From Ramlibacter tataouinensis TTB310 (GTDB lineage: Bacteria; Pseudomonadota; Gammaproteobacteria; Burkholderiales; Burkholderiaceae_C): a stretch of DNA of 64,000 nucleotides. Location of the stretch: the NCBI RefSeq assembly GCF_000215705.1, contig NC_015677.1, forward strand, positions 3,484,001 through 3,548,000, read 5' to 3'. The notes under the pieces were generated by a model. That model made no database searches and was not told the DNA's origin. It saw nothing but the letters and a program-made list of their open reading frames with translations. How positions within the stretch are numbered: the first letter of the stretch is position 1; every line of letters begins with the position of its first letter. This document shows, one piece after another, positions 63,388 through 64,000 of the stretch. The translations under genes and the position numbers were made by a program.

Positions 63388-63798
63388 ATGAGAAACAGCA
63401 TCGCGATCGCCGCCGCCGCCATGGTGCTGGCCCCCGCATGGATGGGACCGGCCACTGCCCAGGACATCTACAAGTGCGCGGACGGCTACCGCCAGCAGCC
63501 TTGTCCCGGCGGCACGCCCCTGAAGGCTGCCGACGAACGCACCCCGTTGCAGAAGACCCAGGCCGACGCCGCAGCGCGCCGCGACGCGCGCCTGGCGGAA
63601 GCCATGGAGAAGTCGCGCCAGAAGCAGGAGGCGCAGGCCGTGCCCCAGTACACGCCCCCGCCGCGCTTCGCGCCGGCCGACGAGGGGGCTTCAGCGGCCA
63701 AGCGCCCCGGCGGCAACGGGCCCGAGACCTTCAGGGCCGTGTCGCCGAACAAGCCCGGCGACAAGCCCAAGACCAAGAAGAAGCAGCCGCAGAAGTAG
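63388..63798 (+). CDS. Secreted DUF4124-like protein
   Basis: The 136-residue precursor has a signal sequence (IAIAAAAMVLAPAWMGPATA), then DIYKCADGYRQQPCPGG, which resembles the start of DUF4124 domains (a Tyr-Lys/Arg-Cys motif and a second Cys). The remainder is a charged, Pro/Lys-rich, probably disordered tail. A ribosome-binding site, GGGAGGT, precedes the ATG. It is likely a periplasmic protein; no function is known. Confidence 0.7.
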   Translation: MRNSIAIAAAAMVLAPAWMGPATAQDIYKCADGYRQQPCPGGTPLKAADERTPLQKTQADAAARRDARLAEAMEKSRQKQEAQAVPQYTPPPRFAPADEGASAAKRPGGNGPETFRAVSPNKPGDKPKTKKKQPQK

Positions 63799-63806
63799 CC
63801 GCGGCA

Positions 63807-64000
63807 TCAGCCCGCGGCCGGCGGCGCGGCGGGGAGATCGCCCGCGCCCGGCGCCGCCTGCGGCTGCCCGGTCAGCCGGCGGTACTTGCGCCACAGCGAC
63901 TCGCGGTCCTCCAGGTGGGCCGGGTTCAGCGGGATGCACGCCACCGGGCAGACCTGCACGCACTGCGGCTCGTCGAAATGGCCCACGCACTCGGTGCACT
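63807..64000 (-). CDS. YfhL-type 2[4Fe-4S] ferredoxin (C-terminal part, cut by window edge)
   Basis: The visible frame reads CTECVGHFDEPQCVQVCPVACI, with the second half of a CxxCxx...CxxxCP cluster-binding pattern including the YfhL-type insertion between cysteines. The sequence IPLNPAHLEDRESLWRKYRRLTG and an Ala/Pro-rich tail follow. The 5' part lies beyond position 64000. YfhL-like ferredoxins are low-potential electron carriers often encoded near coaD in betaproteobacteria. It converges on the secreted-protein gene. Confidence 0.88.
   Translation of the reverse strand, partial: CTECVGHFDEPQCVQVCPVACIPLNPAHLEDRESLWRKYRRLTGQPQAAPGAGDLPAAPPAAG

Overview
The window is high-GC chromosomal DNA of a betaproteobacterium in the Burkholderiales. 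The gene content and order (recN-rapZ next to mutY, lolB-ispE-tRNA-prs-rplY-pth, a urease cluster beside a urea ABC transporter) point to Comamonadaceae, possibly a Ramlibacter- or Variovorax-like genus. This placement is inferred from protein sequences and gene order only.

Positions 1-17,800 are dominated by urea and nitrogen use. urtABCDE, a five-component urea ABC transporter, lies on the minus strand. A glycosyltransferase and a DUF4143 ATPase preceded by 23-bp repeats follow. Then comes a two-gene signalling operon: an NCS1 permease fused to a hybrid histidine kinase, plus a REC-LuxR response regulator. It is transcribed divergently from ureA-(small His-rich peptide)-ureB-ureC-ureE-ureF-ureG. 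No ureD is present in the window.

Positions 17,680-28,500 hold tRNA-Ser and housekeeping genes: hemW-rdgB-rph-PP2C phosphatase-Ser/Thr kinase on the minus strand, then yicC, a decayed vapBC pair, gmk, rpoZ, spoT and greB. Positions 27,750-34,500 form a signalling block: a kinase-like protein, two c-di-GMP proteins with EAL domains, a lone receiver and a membrane protein. A Gly/Ser-rich lipoprotein and a catalase follow.

Positions 36,400-49,000 are accessory DNA. A prophage-derived segment encodes two paralogous tail-like proteins that carry GH18 domains. One also has a GH8 domain. They flank a holin/GH24 lysozyme/DUF1353 lysis module. Next is an immunity-like region with two XRE regulators and visible operators, then broken excision and integration genes. 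A second, AT-richer insert carries an AAA ATPase plus DUF4435 (Toprim-like) pair that looks like a PARIS anti-phage system. This insert lies between a 51-bp copy of the tRNA-Arg 3' end and the intact tRNA-Arg gene, so two elements appear to have inserted in tandem at one tRNA.

Positions 49,100-64,000 return to core genome: tRNA-CAU, hrcA and nadK (divergent), recN, rapZ, then mutY and a dynamin-like GTPase on the minus strand, mutM, a TPR protein, lolB, ispE, tRNA-Gln, prs, rplY, pth, a small secreted protein, and the 3' end of a YfhL-type ferredoxin gene cut by the window edge.
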